NCBI RefSeq assembly: GCF_001705665.1
Contig: NZ_MDHA01000044.1
Coordinates: 62,001 to 126,000 of the forward strand
From: Thioclava sp. SK-1
Lineage (GTDB): Bacteria; Pseudomonadota; Alphaproteobacteria; Rhodobacterales; Rhodobacteraceae
Length of the DNA stretch: 64,000 nucleotides
Direction: 5' to 3'
The position numbers and the translations under genes were made by a program. Shown here in pieces: positions 55,228 to 63,725 of the stretch. The first letter of the stretch is position 1. Every line of letters starts with the position of its first letter. Under the pieces are notes generated by a model. It saw nothing but the letters and a program-made list of their open reading frames with translations. It was not told the origin of the DNA and ran no database searches.

Positions 55228-57057
55228 TCAATACCACAGCAACAGGCGCAGATAATCGGCAATCTGGCGCGTGGCGATCCAGCCAATCGGCCTGCGCCCG
55301 GCGGAGATTTTCGCAACCCCCGTCATACCTGGCAACCACCAACCTGCATCGGGCGCGCCTGGCACCATCTGTCCAAAGCGGATGGGAAATACATTTTGCG
55401 CATCTTGCACGCTCGGCGCTGGAATGATCCGATCTACCGTGAAGCCATAGCTGTCTTGAGGTTGGGCCAACAGTGTCAGACGTGCGGGCTGACCAGGGAT
55501 GATATAGGACAGATCGCGCTCTGACACAGCGGCCTCGACATACAGCGACCCAAGTGCTGCAAGCGTGACCAATGGCTCGCCTCGGCGCACGGCCTCGCCA
55601 ATTTTCTTGGCGGGCTCGCCATCCACCACCACCCCGTCAATCGGGGCCAGCGCGGTCGCCGATGCAAGGCGTTGATCAATCTGTATCAGCTTTGCCTTGA
55701 CCTCTTCCGCCTTGGCCTGTGCAATCTGCATTTCGGACAGCTGCCCCATAGAGCGGCGGATCTCCGCATCGCGGTTCGCCTGAGCCAATTCCGCCAACAA
55801 TGTCGAACGTTCAAGCGTAAGCTCTTGATCTGCCATCTGAAACAAAGGATCGTCCTGCGTGACCGTATCGCCCAGAATAATCCGACTGTTTGCGATATAG
55901 CCATCGAAGGGCGCGCCAATAAAGGCCATCTGATCGGCCTTTAGCACCGCCGTTGCGGAAATATTGAACGGGATTGGGACGCATAGAACACCGATCACCG
56001 CCGCCACAGCCCCCGCCAACAGTCTGCGCCCCGCCCCGGAAGACGGGCGCAACTGCGCAGGGATGGACGGCACAACGGCCCGCCACAGCCGCACCGGCAA
56101 CCAGCGCGTGTCCCGATGCAGCCACGACAACGGCGCTTGCACCATTTCGCAATGCAGTCGCAGCGCCCAGTGTTCTGCGGCGGAAAAGCCCCGGCTTTGG
56201 CGTTCCAGCACCACTGCGCCCAATGGACGGGTCGTCCCATCAGGCAAGGTTTCAATCATGGGCAAGGTGATCAAATGCCCCGGCTGGACCAAAGCGGCAT
56301 ACCGCCCCTGAGCATGGGCAACTGCACGATCGGTATTTGGCCACGTCACTTCTACGCCTTGGGTCAGCGCCTCTTGCGCGGCCTCCTCCACCAAAGCGGA
56401 GGCTTCGGTGCGCCGCTCCAACCGCTCTGCATGGCTGATGGCGCGCAGCCGCATCCCTTCGCGGGCATGCCACACGACCGAGACGGATTCGCATGCGAAC
56501 TGCTCTGATAAACCATTGGCCAGTGCCAATGCCGCCCGGTCAAACGTGTCGCAATCCAACACCTTTCCCAACAGCTCTAAGGTCAGGGCCAGCCGCGCCC
56601 CATCACGCCCTGCCTGCCGGGTTTTGCGCCCCATTTCAAAGGCCAGCGGCACAGCGCATAACGCATTTAGCCGCACCATAGCCTGTTGGATATTTGCTTG
56701 CGCCTGCCCAAATTGTGCAATCAACGCAACCTGTTGTGTCTCGTCTTCGACCTGAATTCGGCACATGATGATCTGACCGCCGGGCGTTTGGGCTTGCGCC
56801 ACCCCATCGCGGTGCATCTGCTGCATCACCGTATCGGACGGTGGGGGCAACACCGCCCCCTTGGGCAGGCTGTCAAGCGTGCTCCATTGCGCGCGATCAT
56901 TGCCCAAGGGCGACCACATCACAGCCACCTGCTCGGCACCGGACAGATGCCTGCCCGCAGTGCAAAAATTGTGCCAAAACTGCGCCGCAGTTCCGCTGAA
57001 ATCGGCCAGTGCGCGGATGATCTGCGCGTTCTCTGCGGGGGCCGTTGGCTGTGTCAT
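55228..57057 (-). CDS. Membrane adaptor: GAF-like sensor region fused to HlyD/RND-type adaptor (609 aa)
   Basis: Residues about 10-140 form a degenerate GAF-like unit and about 155-312 a second, clearer GAF fold (LELLGKVLDCDTFDRAALAL, ESVSVVWHAREGMRLRAISH, PLGAVVLERQSRGFS). One transmembrane helix lies at about 344-363. A lipoyl/barrel-sandwich half-motif follows (GAPFDGYIANSRIILGDTVT), then a short coiled coil (about 415-475), the second half (LAPIDGVVVDG) and a beta-barrel domain ending in MTGVAKI. The cytoplasmic GAF part could sense a small ligand and pass the signal to the periplasmic adaptor. Start ATG 57057 overlaps the SecA-like stop (ATGA). It is the last gene of the operon. Confidence 0.82.
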   Translation of the reverse strand: MTQPTAPAENAQIIRALADFSGTAAQFWHNFCTAGRHLSGAEQVAVMWSPLGNDRAQWSTLDSLPKGAVLPPPSDTVMQQMHRDGVAQAQTPGGQIIMCRIQVEDETQQVALIAQFGQAQANIQQAMVRLNALCAVPLAFEMGRKTRQAGRDGARLALTLELLGKVLDCDTFDRAALALANGLSEQFACESVSVVWHAREGMRLRAISHAERLERRTEASALVEEAAQEALTQGVEVTWPNTDRAVAHAQGRYAALVQPGHLITLPMIETLPDGTTRPLGAVVLERQSRGFSAAEHWALRLHCEMVQAPLSWLHRDTRWLPVRLWRAVVPSIPAQLRPSSGAGRRLLAGAVAAVIGVLCVPIPFNISATAVLKADQMAFIGAPFDGYIANSRIILGDTVTQDDPLFQMADQELTLERSTLLAELAQANRDAEIRRSMGQLSEMQIAQAKAEEVKAKLIQIDQRLASATALAPIDGVVVDGEPAKKIGEAVRRGEPLVTLAALGSLYVEAAVSERDLSYIIPGQPARLTLLAQPQDSYGFTVDRIIPAPSVQDAQNVFPIRFGQMVPGAPDAGWWLPGMTGVAKISAGRRPIGWIATRQIADYLRLLLWY

Positions 57058-59108
57058 ATCGTTCCCTTTTCCACCGCAAGTTCGCTGTCCAGCGTCGCTT
57101 GTCGCTGTGCCACTGCCAACCGTTCGGCCCGGGTCTGCGCAATCCACACCATTGGTCCAGCCAAAGCCAAACGGCCCATACGCCCCCAGATCCACGCCAT
57201 CAGCGGCGGCAAAAAGCGGCGCATCACTTCTTCATCCATTGACAGGTAAAAACACGCGCTGCCCGGATCGCCCTGTCGTGCACAGCGGCCAATCAACTGC
57301 CGATCAATACGTGAAAAATCATTGGTCTCTGCAATGATCACATGCAGCCCGCCGGTTGCGCGCACTGTGTCGTCGATCTTAATATCCGTGCCCCGACCGG
57401 CCATATTCGTGGCGACGGTAATCGTGCCCGCCTGCCCTGCCAACGCGACAATCGCGCTTTCTTGTGCGTCATTTACGGCGTTTAGCACCGCGACCGGGCG
57501 CTCTGGCGCGATCTGTTGAAACGCCTGATACAGTGCATCACTGGTCTGCACGCTGCGCACCCCGATCAAGATCGCGCGGCCCTGTTCTGCCAGCGTCAAG
57601 GCATCACGCGCCACCGCCTGCATCTTTTGATCTTGGGTGTGAAACACTTTGCGCGGCCATATTTTGCGCTGCACAGGCCGATGGGTTGGCACCCGCACAG
57701 TGATTAGCCCATAGGTGCTGGCAAATTCGCCGCGCGCCTCCTTGGCTGTGCCAGTCATGCCGCCGATCTTTGGCAAACGTTTGAAATAGCGCTGAAATGA
57801 CAGCCTTGCGCGGACCTCGCTTGGCGGAGATATCTCCAGATCCAGACTGGCCTCTAACACCTGTTGCATCCCCAGGGACAGGGTGCGCGACCGCGCAAGC
57901 CGCCCTGTCAGCTCATCCACCAGCACGACCTTGCCGTCTTCGATCACATAATGTTCGTCGCGCCGCATCAAATGGCTGGCATACAGCGCCAGATGCACCA
58001 ATTCCTCGGCCCGGTCGCGGCGCTGCCAAAACGGTCCAGCATCATGGGTCAACGTATGCACATGCGTCCGACCGTCGCGCGTCAATTCCACGGTGCGCAG
58101 CGTCGCATCAAGGCGATAATCCACATCCGAGCGCAGCGCACGCGCAATGCGCACTGCCGTCAGCGCAGCGCGTTCCAACAAATCATCGGGATGCGGCGCC
58201 GAGATGATCAGCGGCGTCACCGCCTCGTCGATCAAAACGCTGTCTGCCTCATCCACGATCACCTGATGCACGCCGACCTGCACGATCTGCCCGTTGTCCC
58301 CCACCGCACCACCGGCGCGCGCCGTTCGCAGTGCCACAATCAATCGGCTGTTTTGTCCCTTCAGCGCCAAATCATCACGCAGGTGGTCGGCCAGAAAATT
58401 CTGCGCGGTCGTATAAACGATATCATGGCGATAGGCCGGGCCACGCGCCGGCGGCGGCGTATCGCCTGTCAAGCTTGCGGCGCTGACACGGCACAATGCA
58501 AACAATCGTTGATTGATGTCGCAATCGCGTGCAGCCAGGTAATCGTTTGACGTCACAACATGACAGGCCATCCCACGCCACGCTGCGGCAATCGCTGCCA
58601 TGCTTGCGGTCAGGGTTTTGCCTTCGCCTGTGGCCATTTCGGCAATTGCCCCTTCCAACAGGGCCAGCGCGCCGATCAACTGTTCGCGGTGCGGGCGAAA
58701 GCCGTTGATCCGGCGCACGGCCTCACTGATGGCGGCAAAGCCCACCAGATCGGCCGTCCCAACCCGCCGGGCGCGCAGATCATAGGACATGCGCATATCT
58801 TGCGCGGCACGCGCCAGAACGTCGCCAAATTGCGCCTGTGACAAGGGTTCATGCGCCGCGCGCGCTGCAATGATCCCATCGGCCAACTGCCCCAGCCGGG
58901 GTAAAGGCGGCACAAGCTTGCCCAGCCCTGCGGCCAATCGCATGCCCCAAAGATCCAGCTTCACAGGTTTGATATCGTCGCAGTGGCTGGCCAGCAGCCG
59001 TAGATGCCGTGAGGGTTGCGCGCCCTGCGCCCCGCCCTGCGGCCAAATCGCATCACGGTCACGCAGGGCATACCGTGCCACCAGATCATCAAGCGTGCGC
59101 CGGGTCAT
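57054..59108 (-). CDS. SecA-like translocase ATPase lacking the C-terminal third (684 aa)
   Basis: The SecA DEAD motor is unmistakable: EMATGEGKTLT (Walker A, about 157-167), TSNDYLAARD, VIVDEADSVLIDEA (Walker B, about 283-296), the PPXD-like insert (about 300-440), KIGGMTGTA (about 447), NMAGRGTDI (about 568) and IGRCARQGDPGS (about 606, arginine finger). An N-terminal extension of about 50 residues precedes the usual start. The protein ends about 55 residues after the last motor motif, where the helical scaffold begins. The two-helix finger, helical wing and zinc-binding tail of housekeeping SecA (about 850-900 aa) are therefore missing. MATGEGKT also replaces the usual MRTGEGKT. This is an accessory, specialised SecA. 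The start overlaps the protease-fusion stop (ATGA), which ties it to the exporter genes. Confidence 0.88.
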   Translation of the reverse strand: MTRRTLDDLVARYALRDRDAIWPQGGAQGAQPSRHLRLLASHCDDIKPVKLDLWGMRLAAGLGKLVPPLPRLGQLADGIIAARAAHEPLSQAQFGDVLARAAQDMRMSYDLRARRVGTADLVGFAAISEAVRRINGFRPHREQLIGALALLEGAIAEMATGEGKTLTASMAAIAAAWRGMACHVVTSNDYLAARDCDINQRLFALCRVSAASLTGDTPPPARGPAYRHDIVYTTAQNFLADHLRDDLALKGQNSRLIVALRTARAGGAVGDNGQIVQVGVHQVIVDEADSVLIDEAVTPLIISAPHPDDLLERAALTAVRIARALRSDVDYRLDATLRTVELTRDGRTHVHTLTHDAGPFWQRRDRAEELVHLALYASHLMRRDEHYVIEDGKVVLVDELTGRLARSRTLSLGMQQVLEASLDLEISPPSEVRARLSFQRYFKRLPKIGGMTGTAKEARGEFASTYGLITVRVPTHRPVQRKIWPRKVFHTQDQKMQAVARDALTLAEQGRAILIGVRSVQTSDALYQAFQQIAPERPVAVLNAVNDAQESAIVALAGQAGTITVATNMAGRGTDIKIDDTVRATGGLHVIIAETNDFSRIDRQLIGRCARQGDPGSACFYLSMDEEVMRRFLPPLMAWIWGRMGRLALAGPMVWIAQTRAERLAVAQRQATLDSELAVEKGTI

Positions 59109-61246
59109 AGTTTATACCGCTGTTGGAAGAATTGCCGGACGGCACGAAACCCTTGCTGTGCCAATGGCTTATAAGGAAGGCTCATGCGCATCCAACCCGA
59201 GCGCCCCTCTATCGTATCGGAGCTGGGCAACAGCGTCGCGCTGAGCAGGAAGAACCGCTCCACCGCCCGTGCGGCCTCAGGGTCCTCGGTTGAGATTGCA
59301 GTGCCGCCCCCTGCCAACGGGCTAAGCGCGAGTGAGGGCAACTCCCGCCGGGAATAGGGCAAAATTTGCAACTGCTCCACATGCAGTGTTTGTGCCCGCG
59401 CACCTTCAACCTTGATTGACACATCCTGCGCTGTCAAACCGCCGATCCCATCCGCCGTTTCCTGCCGCAATACCGCCTGAAACAGATAGGTCTGATCATC
59501 CAAAACCGTGCCGATTTCTGTGCCACGGCCCAACCAATTGCCCTGCTGACCGCGCAGCGCCTCATGCACCCACACACCGGAATGCGGCGCGCGGATGGTC
59601 AGCTGCCCAAGCTGCGTGGTGATATGTGCAAGACTGCGGTCCACAGTGCTAAGCTCTTCTTCGATCGCGGCCAGCTCTTGTGCCCCCATGGCGATCGCCT
59701 GTGCTTTGCGCGCCAATGCCCCGCTGCGGCGTGCCAACAAGGCGTTGCGCTGCTGCTCCAGCTCTGGATTGATCAGCTGCGCAAGGACGTCACCACGCGC
59801 CACCCGGTCCCCGTCTCGCAGCGTTGATTGGGCCAATTTCCCCGCCACAGGCACGAAAACCCGCGCCTGCACCTGTGCTTCAATCACCCCATCAAGGCGG
59901 CGATTGTCAGGTAGCGGCAGGGCAAAGATCATCAGAACAATCACCGCCACACCGGCCCCGGAAAGCCCCAGAATATTGCGATGTTTGCGAAGGAAATACG
60001 GGCTTCTCAAGGGTTTCAACGCTTTGGCCACAGGTGCGATAAAGGCATTATAAGACAGCGCAAACGCCACCAACAGGCCCAGCCCAAAATATTGATCCGC
60101 CACGAACAACACGATGCCCAGCATGATCATAATGCGGTAAATATTCGAGGTGACAAAAAACGCGATCAAAAACAAGCGCCTGCGGGGTGACACCCGATCA
60201 TTGGGGTTGATCTGTTCAGCCAGAACCTTTGTGCGAAACAGCGCGACGACCTGCGCCTTGGAAGCCGTGTGCAGATTGGGAATTTCAACCAGATCCGACA
60301 GGATGTAATAGCCATCAAACCGCATTAACGGGTTGATATTAAAAACAAACGTATAAACTGCGGTGACGAACATCAAATTCAACGCGATCTCATTCACCGC
60401 ACCGGGCGGTGAATAGGCCCAGACCACCGTGGCCACCGCGCAGGAAATCAGATCGGCATACATGCCCGCTGCCCCCACGGCCGCACGTTTCCACTTATCT
60501 CGGAAATTCCACACCGCAGTCAGATCGGCATAGGGCAATGGCGTCAACATCAGCAACATGATCCCCATTGTGCGCACATGGCCGCCAAAAAATTTGGTCA
60601 GCGCAGCGTGGGACAGCTCATGCAGGAAATGTGTGATAAAAATTGCGACATACAGCGGGATCAAATTGCCCATCTGTAAAATCGAGGCCGATTGCGCGAA
60701 AGCCCGATCCGCATTGAGTATAAATTCAATCGCAGCCCAAATCAGCAACAGCCCCATACACACCAGCATAGGCCAGCTGTAAAACGCCCTGATACTGCGC
60801 TGGTGACGGTGCAAAAACGGTTGTGGATCCCAAAGCGGCACGCGAAAAAACAGCAGCTCTGAAATACGGGCAGGCAGTGGTTTCTTCTTTTTGGCCAGCG
60901 CACGTTCCAGAATGTGGCTTTCATTGACCCCACCTTCAACATAAATCAGGTTCGCCCCATATAGCGCCGAAATCAGGTCGAAAAAATCTTGCTGCCCTGG
61001 TGCGGTTTGCGGCGATGTATCGGCATAGCTGCGCCAGATGTCATTCAATGTTCGATCCGGTGCAATCTGCAATATCAGCGCATGGGTCTGCGGACGTGCG
61101 CGGAAAAAACCACAATGCGCCGCCTCGTAATACACATACCAATCCTCGTTGCGATAACTGTGCTTGCGCACCGACACGCCCGGACGCAGACCGATGCGCA
61201 GATGGGCGATGCGATGCCATTGGTCGTAAAACGTCCGTTTCGCCAC
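59105..61246 (-). CDS. PqqD-like / M50 site-2 protease / HlyD fusion protein (713 aa)
   Basis: The N-terminal 105 residues (WYVYYEAAHCGFFRARPQTH, then QDFFDLISALYGANLIYVEG) resemble a PqqD-type peptide-binding domain. A membrane M50B region follows with about nine helices; zinc motif HELSH at 209-213 and the second site NINPLMRFDGYYILSD (Asp311). After a last helix (about 428-446) comes a HlyD-type adaptor: VFVPVAGKLAQSTLRDGDRV, a coiled coil (about 495-545) and a second lipoyl half (IRAPHSGVWV). The zinc ligands are intact, so it may really cut a membrane or leader peptide. The start is GTG 61246, three bases after the previous stop and without a strong ribosome binding site, so it probably depends on re-initiation. 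Confidence 0.85.
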   Translation of the reverse strand: MAKRTFYDQWHRIAHLRIGLRPGVSVRKHSYRNEDWYVYYEAAHCGFFRARPQTHALILQIAPDRTLNDIWRSYADTSPQTAPGQQDFFDLISALYGANLIYVEGGVNESHILERALAKKKKPLPARISELLFFRVPLWDPQPFLHRHQRSIRAFYSWPMLVCMGLLLIWAAIEFILNADRAFAQSASILQMGNLIPLYVAIFITHFLHELSHAALTKFFGGHVRTMGIMLLMLTPLPYADLTAVWNFRDKWKRAAVGAAGMYADLISCAVATVVWAYSPPGAVNEIALNLMFVTAVYTFVFNINPLMRFDGYYILSDLVEIPNLHTASKAQVVALFRTKVLAEQINPNDRVSPRRRLFLIAFFVTSNIYRIMIMLGIVLFVADQYFGLGLLVAFALSYNAFIAPVAKALKPLRSPYFLRKHRNILGLSGAGVAVIVLMIFALPLPDNRRLDGVIEAQVQARVFVPVAGKLAQSTLRDGDRVARGDVLAQLINPELEQQRNALLARRSGALARKAQAIAMGAQELAAIEEELSTVDRSLAHITTQLGQLTIRAPHSGVWVHEALRGQQGNWLGRGTEIGTVLDDQTYLFQAVLRQETADGIGGLTAQDVSIKVEGARAQTLHVEQLQILPYSRRELPSLALSPLAGGGTAISTEDPEAARAVERFFLLSATLLPSSDTIEGRSGWMRMSLPYKPLAQQGFRAVRQFFQQRYKL

Positions 61247-61249
61247 AGG

Positions 61250-62107
61250 TTACGGGCCCGGCTGCAATGTCAAAATAGCCGAGGTTCCGGGGCTCAGCCA
61301 TACGGGCGCATCAATAATTTCAATTTTTACCCGACGCAAACCACTGGCCGGATCCACCACCGGAGACACAAAGCTGACCCGCCCGGTAAATTGCGCGCCG
61401 CGCCCAACATTGAACAATGTCACCTGCGCATCGGGTGACAGGGTTTCCGCCCGCACCACCGGTAGATTGGCCACAAAAAACAGTGCGCTGGTATCGCATA
61501 GTTGTAAAACCGGGTCGTTGGCCTGCGCGCTTTCCCCCGTGCGGCGGATGATCTTGGCAATGATCCCGCCCGTAGGCGCATGCAGGTTGCGCCGTTTCAG
61601 GCTTTGCTCGGCGGTTTGGAAATCCAGCTCTTCTATGTGTTTTTGGGTTTGCAGCCGCTGCAATTCAGTCACGGCCAGATCATAGGCCAATTGACGGTTT
61701 TGCAATTCCTCCAGGCTGATCCCGCGCGCGGCATCATAGACCTTTTGCCCGGCATCCAGCTGTTGGCGCCCCACGGTAACACGCGCCTGCGCGGCGTTCA
61801 GATCGGCCTGGCTGTCGGCCAGGGCACGACGTCGGTCGACCTCGATCCGCTCGATTTCTTGATCCAACCGCATCAACGGGGCGCCGGCGGGCACCACCTG
61901 CCCCTCTGTCACTAGGGTCTGATCAATCAGGCCCGACACTGCAAAGGACAATGCCAGATCATCGCGGCATTCGACAATCCCGCGCAGCTCTGCTCCGCTG
62001 CTGTTCAGACCGACCGTGGCGTAATCCGCAGGTCCCACCTGCGCGCCCGCACCGCTGGCCAAAACACACAGGCCAAACACCGCATTTACAAAGCTTTTGA
62101 CCGTCAT
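61250..62107 (-). CDS. Periplasmic HlyD/RND-type adaptor protein (285 aa)
   Basis: A signal peptide (MTVKSFVNAVFGLCVLASGAGA) and no further membrane helix. A lipoyl half (LSFAVSGLIDQTLVTEGQVV), a coiled-coil hairpin (about 90-165, IERIEVDRRRALADSQADL), the second half (LHAPTGGIIAKIIRRTGE) and a beta-barrel domain follow. It is shorter than most RND adaptors, with no membrane-proximal domain after the barrel. It would link an inner-membrane part to TolC. It starts 8 bases after the TolC stop. Confidence 0.87.
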   Translation of the reverse strand: MTVKSFVNAVFGLCVLASGAGAQVGPADYATVGLNSSGAELRGIVECRDDLALSFAVSGLIDQTLVTEGQVVPAGAPLMRLDQEIERIEVDRRRALADSQADLNAAQARVTVGRQQLDAGQKVYDAARGISLEELQNRQLAYDLAVTELQRLQTQKHIEELDFQTAEQSLKRRNLHAPTGGIIAKIIRRTGESAQANDPVLQLCDTSALFFVANLPVVRAETLSPDAQVTLFNVGRGAQFTGRVSFVSPVVDPASGLRRVKIEIIDAPVWLSPGTSAILTLQPGP

Positions 62108-62115
62108 AATGATCG

Positions 62116-63714
62116 TTACTCAAGCCCCATACGCGTCAACAGGCTGCCATCCACCTGCGACGCAAGATAGCTTGACAGGTTCAACTGCGCGATGGCATCG
62201 GCGCGCGCCTCTTTGGCGATCGACAGATTGATCTGGCTGCGCAACACATCAATGGCAGAGCTGTTGCCGCTACTGGCATTCGCCTGTTCAGTGCGCAACA
62301 GTTGCTCTTGTGCGGCGATGATTTCATTTTGATAGCGCAGGTTTTCCCGCGCCCGGTCAAGGATAGAGCCAATCCCGTTCAATTCCCCCGCGACGCGCTG
62401 CCGATAAGCTTTCATCGTCAGTTCGGCTTGTTTTTCGCGCAGGATAGCGGCCTGATATTCCGCCTTCTCGGTGATATTTCCGCCCAAACCTCGACGGAAT
62501 TCAAAGCCGATCCGCCAGTTCTGATAGGGGTTATCGGCGTTAAACACATCGCGGAACGGTATGGTTTCGCCCGATAATTGCGTCTTTTTCAGATCCAGCA
62601 CAAGATTGGCTTCGGGCAGGGTCTGATTTTCCGCAACCAGCCGCATCACCTCTTCGCGTTGAATGCGCAGCGCGTTTATCCTGCTCTCGGGGCGGCGTGC
62701 GTAAACCTGATCCAGGGGCGGCAAAGCGGCACTGGACAATTGCTTGGCCGGCAAAAGCGACAACCCCTGTGAGGGCATCCATTTCCCATCTGCCGCCCCG
62801 TGATCAAGCGCCAGGAAAAAGATCTGCAAGGCAGCGATTTGTTCATTCAGCTCTTGCTGCGCCAGGGTCAATGCGGCACGGCGTTCAGCCATTTCCGACG
62901 CGGCCTGTGTCAACGCGGATTGCCCCAAGATCCCTTGTGCCACCTGCTCTTGCAATTCGGTGTGATGGCGCGCGGCAAGATTGGCGGTTTGCTGACGCCA
63001 ATGCACCCGGCTTTGCGCACGCTGCACAAAGATATAGGTTTTGATCCCGTCAAACAGGCGCTGGGTTTTGATCAGCCGGACGGTTTCTTCTGCGATGGAT
63101 TTATCAATATCGGCCACCACCACAGAGGAGGTATTCACCACCTTGCCAGAGTTTTTAGCCAGCGGCGCTTTTACACTCACCCCCAGCGCGGCATTGCGTT
63201 CGGGCGATGGCAAAGCCGCCGAAGATTGCAGTGAATTGGTGATCTGCCCCATTTCATAATACAGGTTCACCGAGATGCCGTAGCTGTCCTTCAGCTCCAC
63301 CCCCAGCTTGCCCGTGGTGCCATATTCCTCATAGGGGAAGGGCGTACCATTGGCATCAGTGCCCGTGCCCATCGATAAGAAATCCGCTGCGCTGGTCTGT
63401 CGGCGCTCTCCTGCGCGGCTGATATCGGCGTAGAATATCGGCTCGAACTGACCGCGCGCGCCGATACTTTGTTGCTTGGCAATCTCAACTTCCAGGGCTT
63501 GCGCCTGAACGCTTTCATCCCAATCGGCCAGAACTTTGGCAAATTGCGCAAGGCTCAATCGGCCCGCCTGCACATCGACCCCGGCCGGTAAGGCGCGCAA
63601 GCTCATGGCTGAGCCAGCAGCCGGCTGTGTTCCGGGCCGATTTGGGTTTGGCTCACAAGCCGCCAGAACCATCGCGCCAAGAACATATCCGGTAACAAGG
63701 ATCGCAGGTTTCAT
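62116..63714 (-). CDS. TolC-family outer-membrane channel, lipoprotein (532 aa)
   Basis: The N-terminus MKPAILVTGYVLGAMVLAAC has a lipobox with Cys20, so the mature protein is lipid-anchored as in OprM-type channels. Long heptad-rich helices (about 155-290 and 360-520) with the TolC repeat pattern follow (LALDHGAADG, ARRPESRINALRIQREEVMRL given in part as RRPESRINALR). The strand-like parts (GTTGKLGVELKDSYGISV, RIGFEFRRGLGGN) form the barrel. It should supply the outer-membrane conduit for this operon. AAGGAAT lies upstream of ATG 63714 and overlaps the stop of the DUF3467 gene. Confidence 0.9.
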   Translation of the reverse strand: MKPAILVTGYVLGAMVLAACEPNPNRPGTQPAAGSAMSLRALPAGVDVQAGRLSLAQFAKVLADWDESVQAQALEVEIAKQQSIGARGQFEPIFYADISRAGERRQTSAADFLSMGTGTDANGTPFPYEEYGTTGKLGVELKDSYGISVNLYYEMGQITNSLQSSAALPSPERNAALGVSVKAPLAKNSGKVVNTSSVVVADIDKSIAEETVRLIKTQRLFDGIKTYIFVQRAQSRVHWRQQTANLAARHHTELQEQVAQGILGQSALTQAASEMAERRAALTLAQQELNEQIAALQIFFLALDHGAADGKWMPSQGLSLLPAKQLSSAALPPLDQVYARRPESRINALRIQREEVMRLVAENQTLPEANLVLDLKKTQLSGETIPFRDVFNADNPYQNWRIGFEFRRGLGGNITEKAEYQAAILREKQAELTMKAYRQRVAGELNGIGSILDRARENLRYQNEIIAAQEQLLRTEQANASSGNSSAIDVLRSQINLSIAKEARADAIAQLNLSSYLASQVDGSLLTRMGLE

Positions 63715-63725
63715 CAGATAATTCC

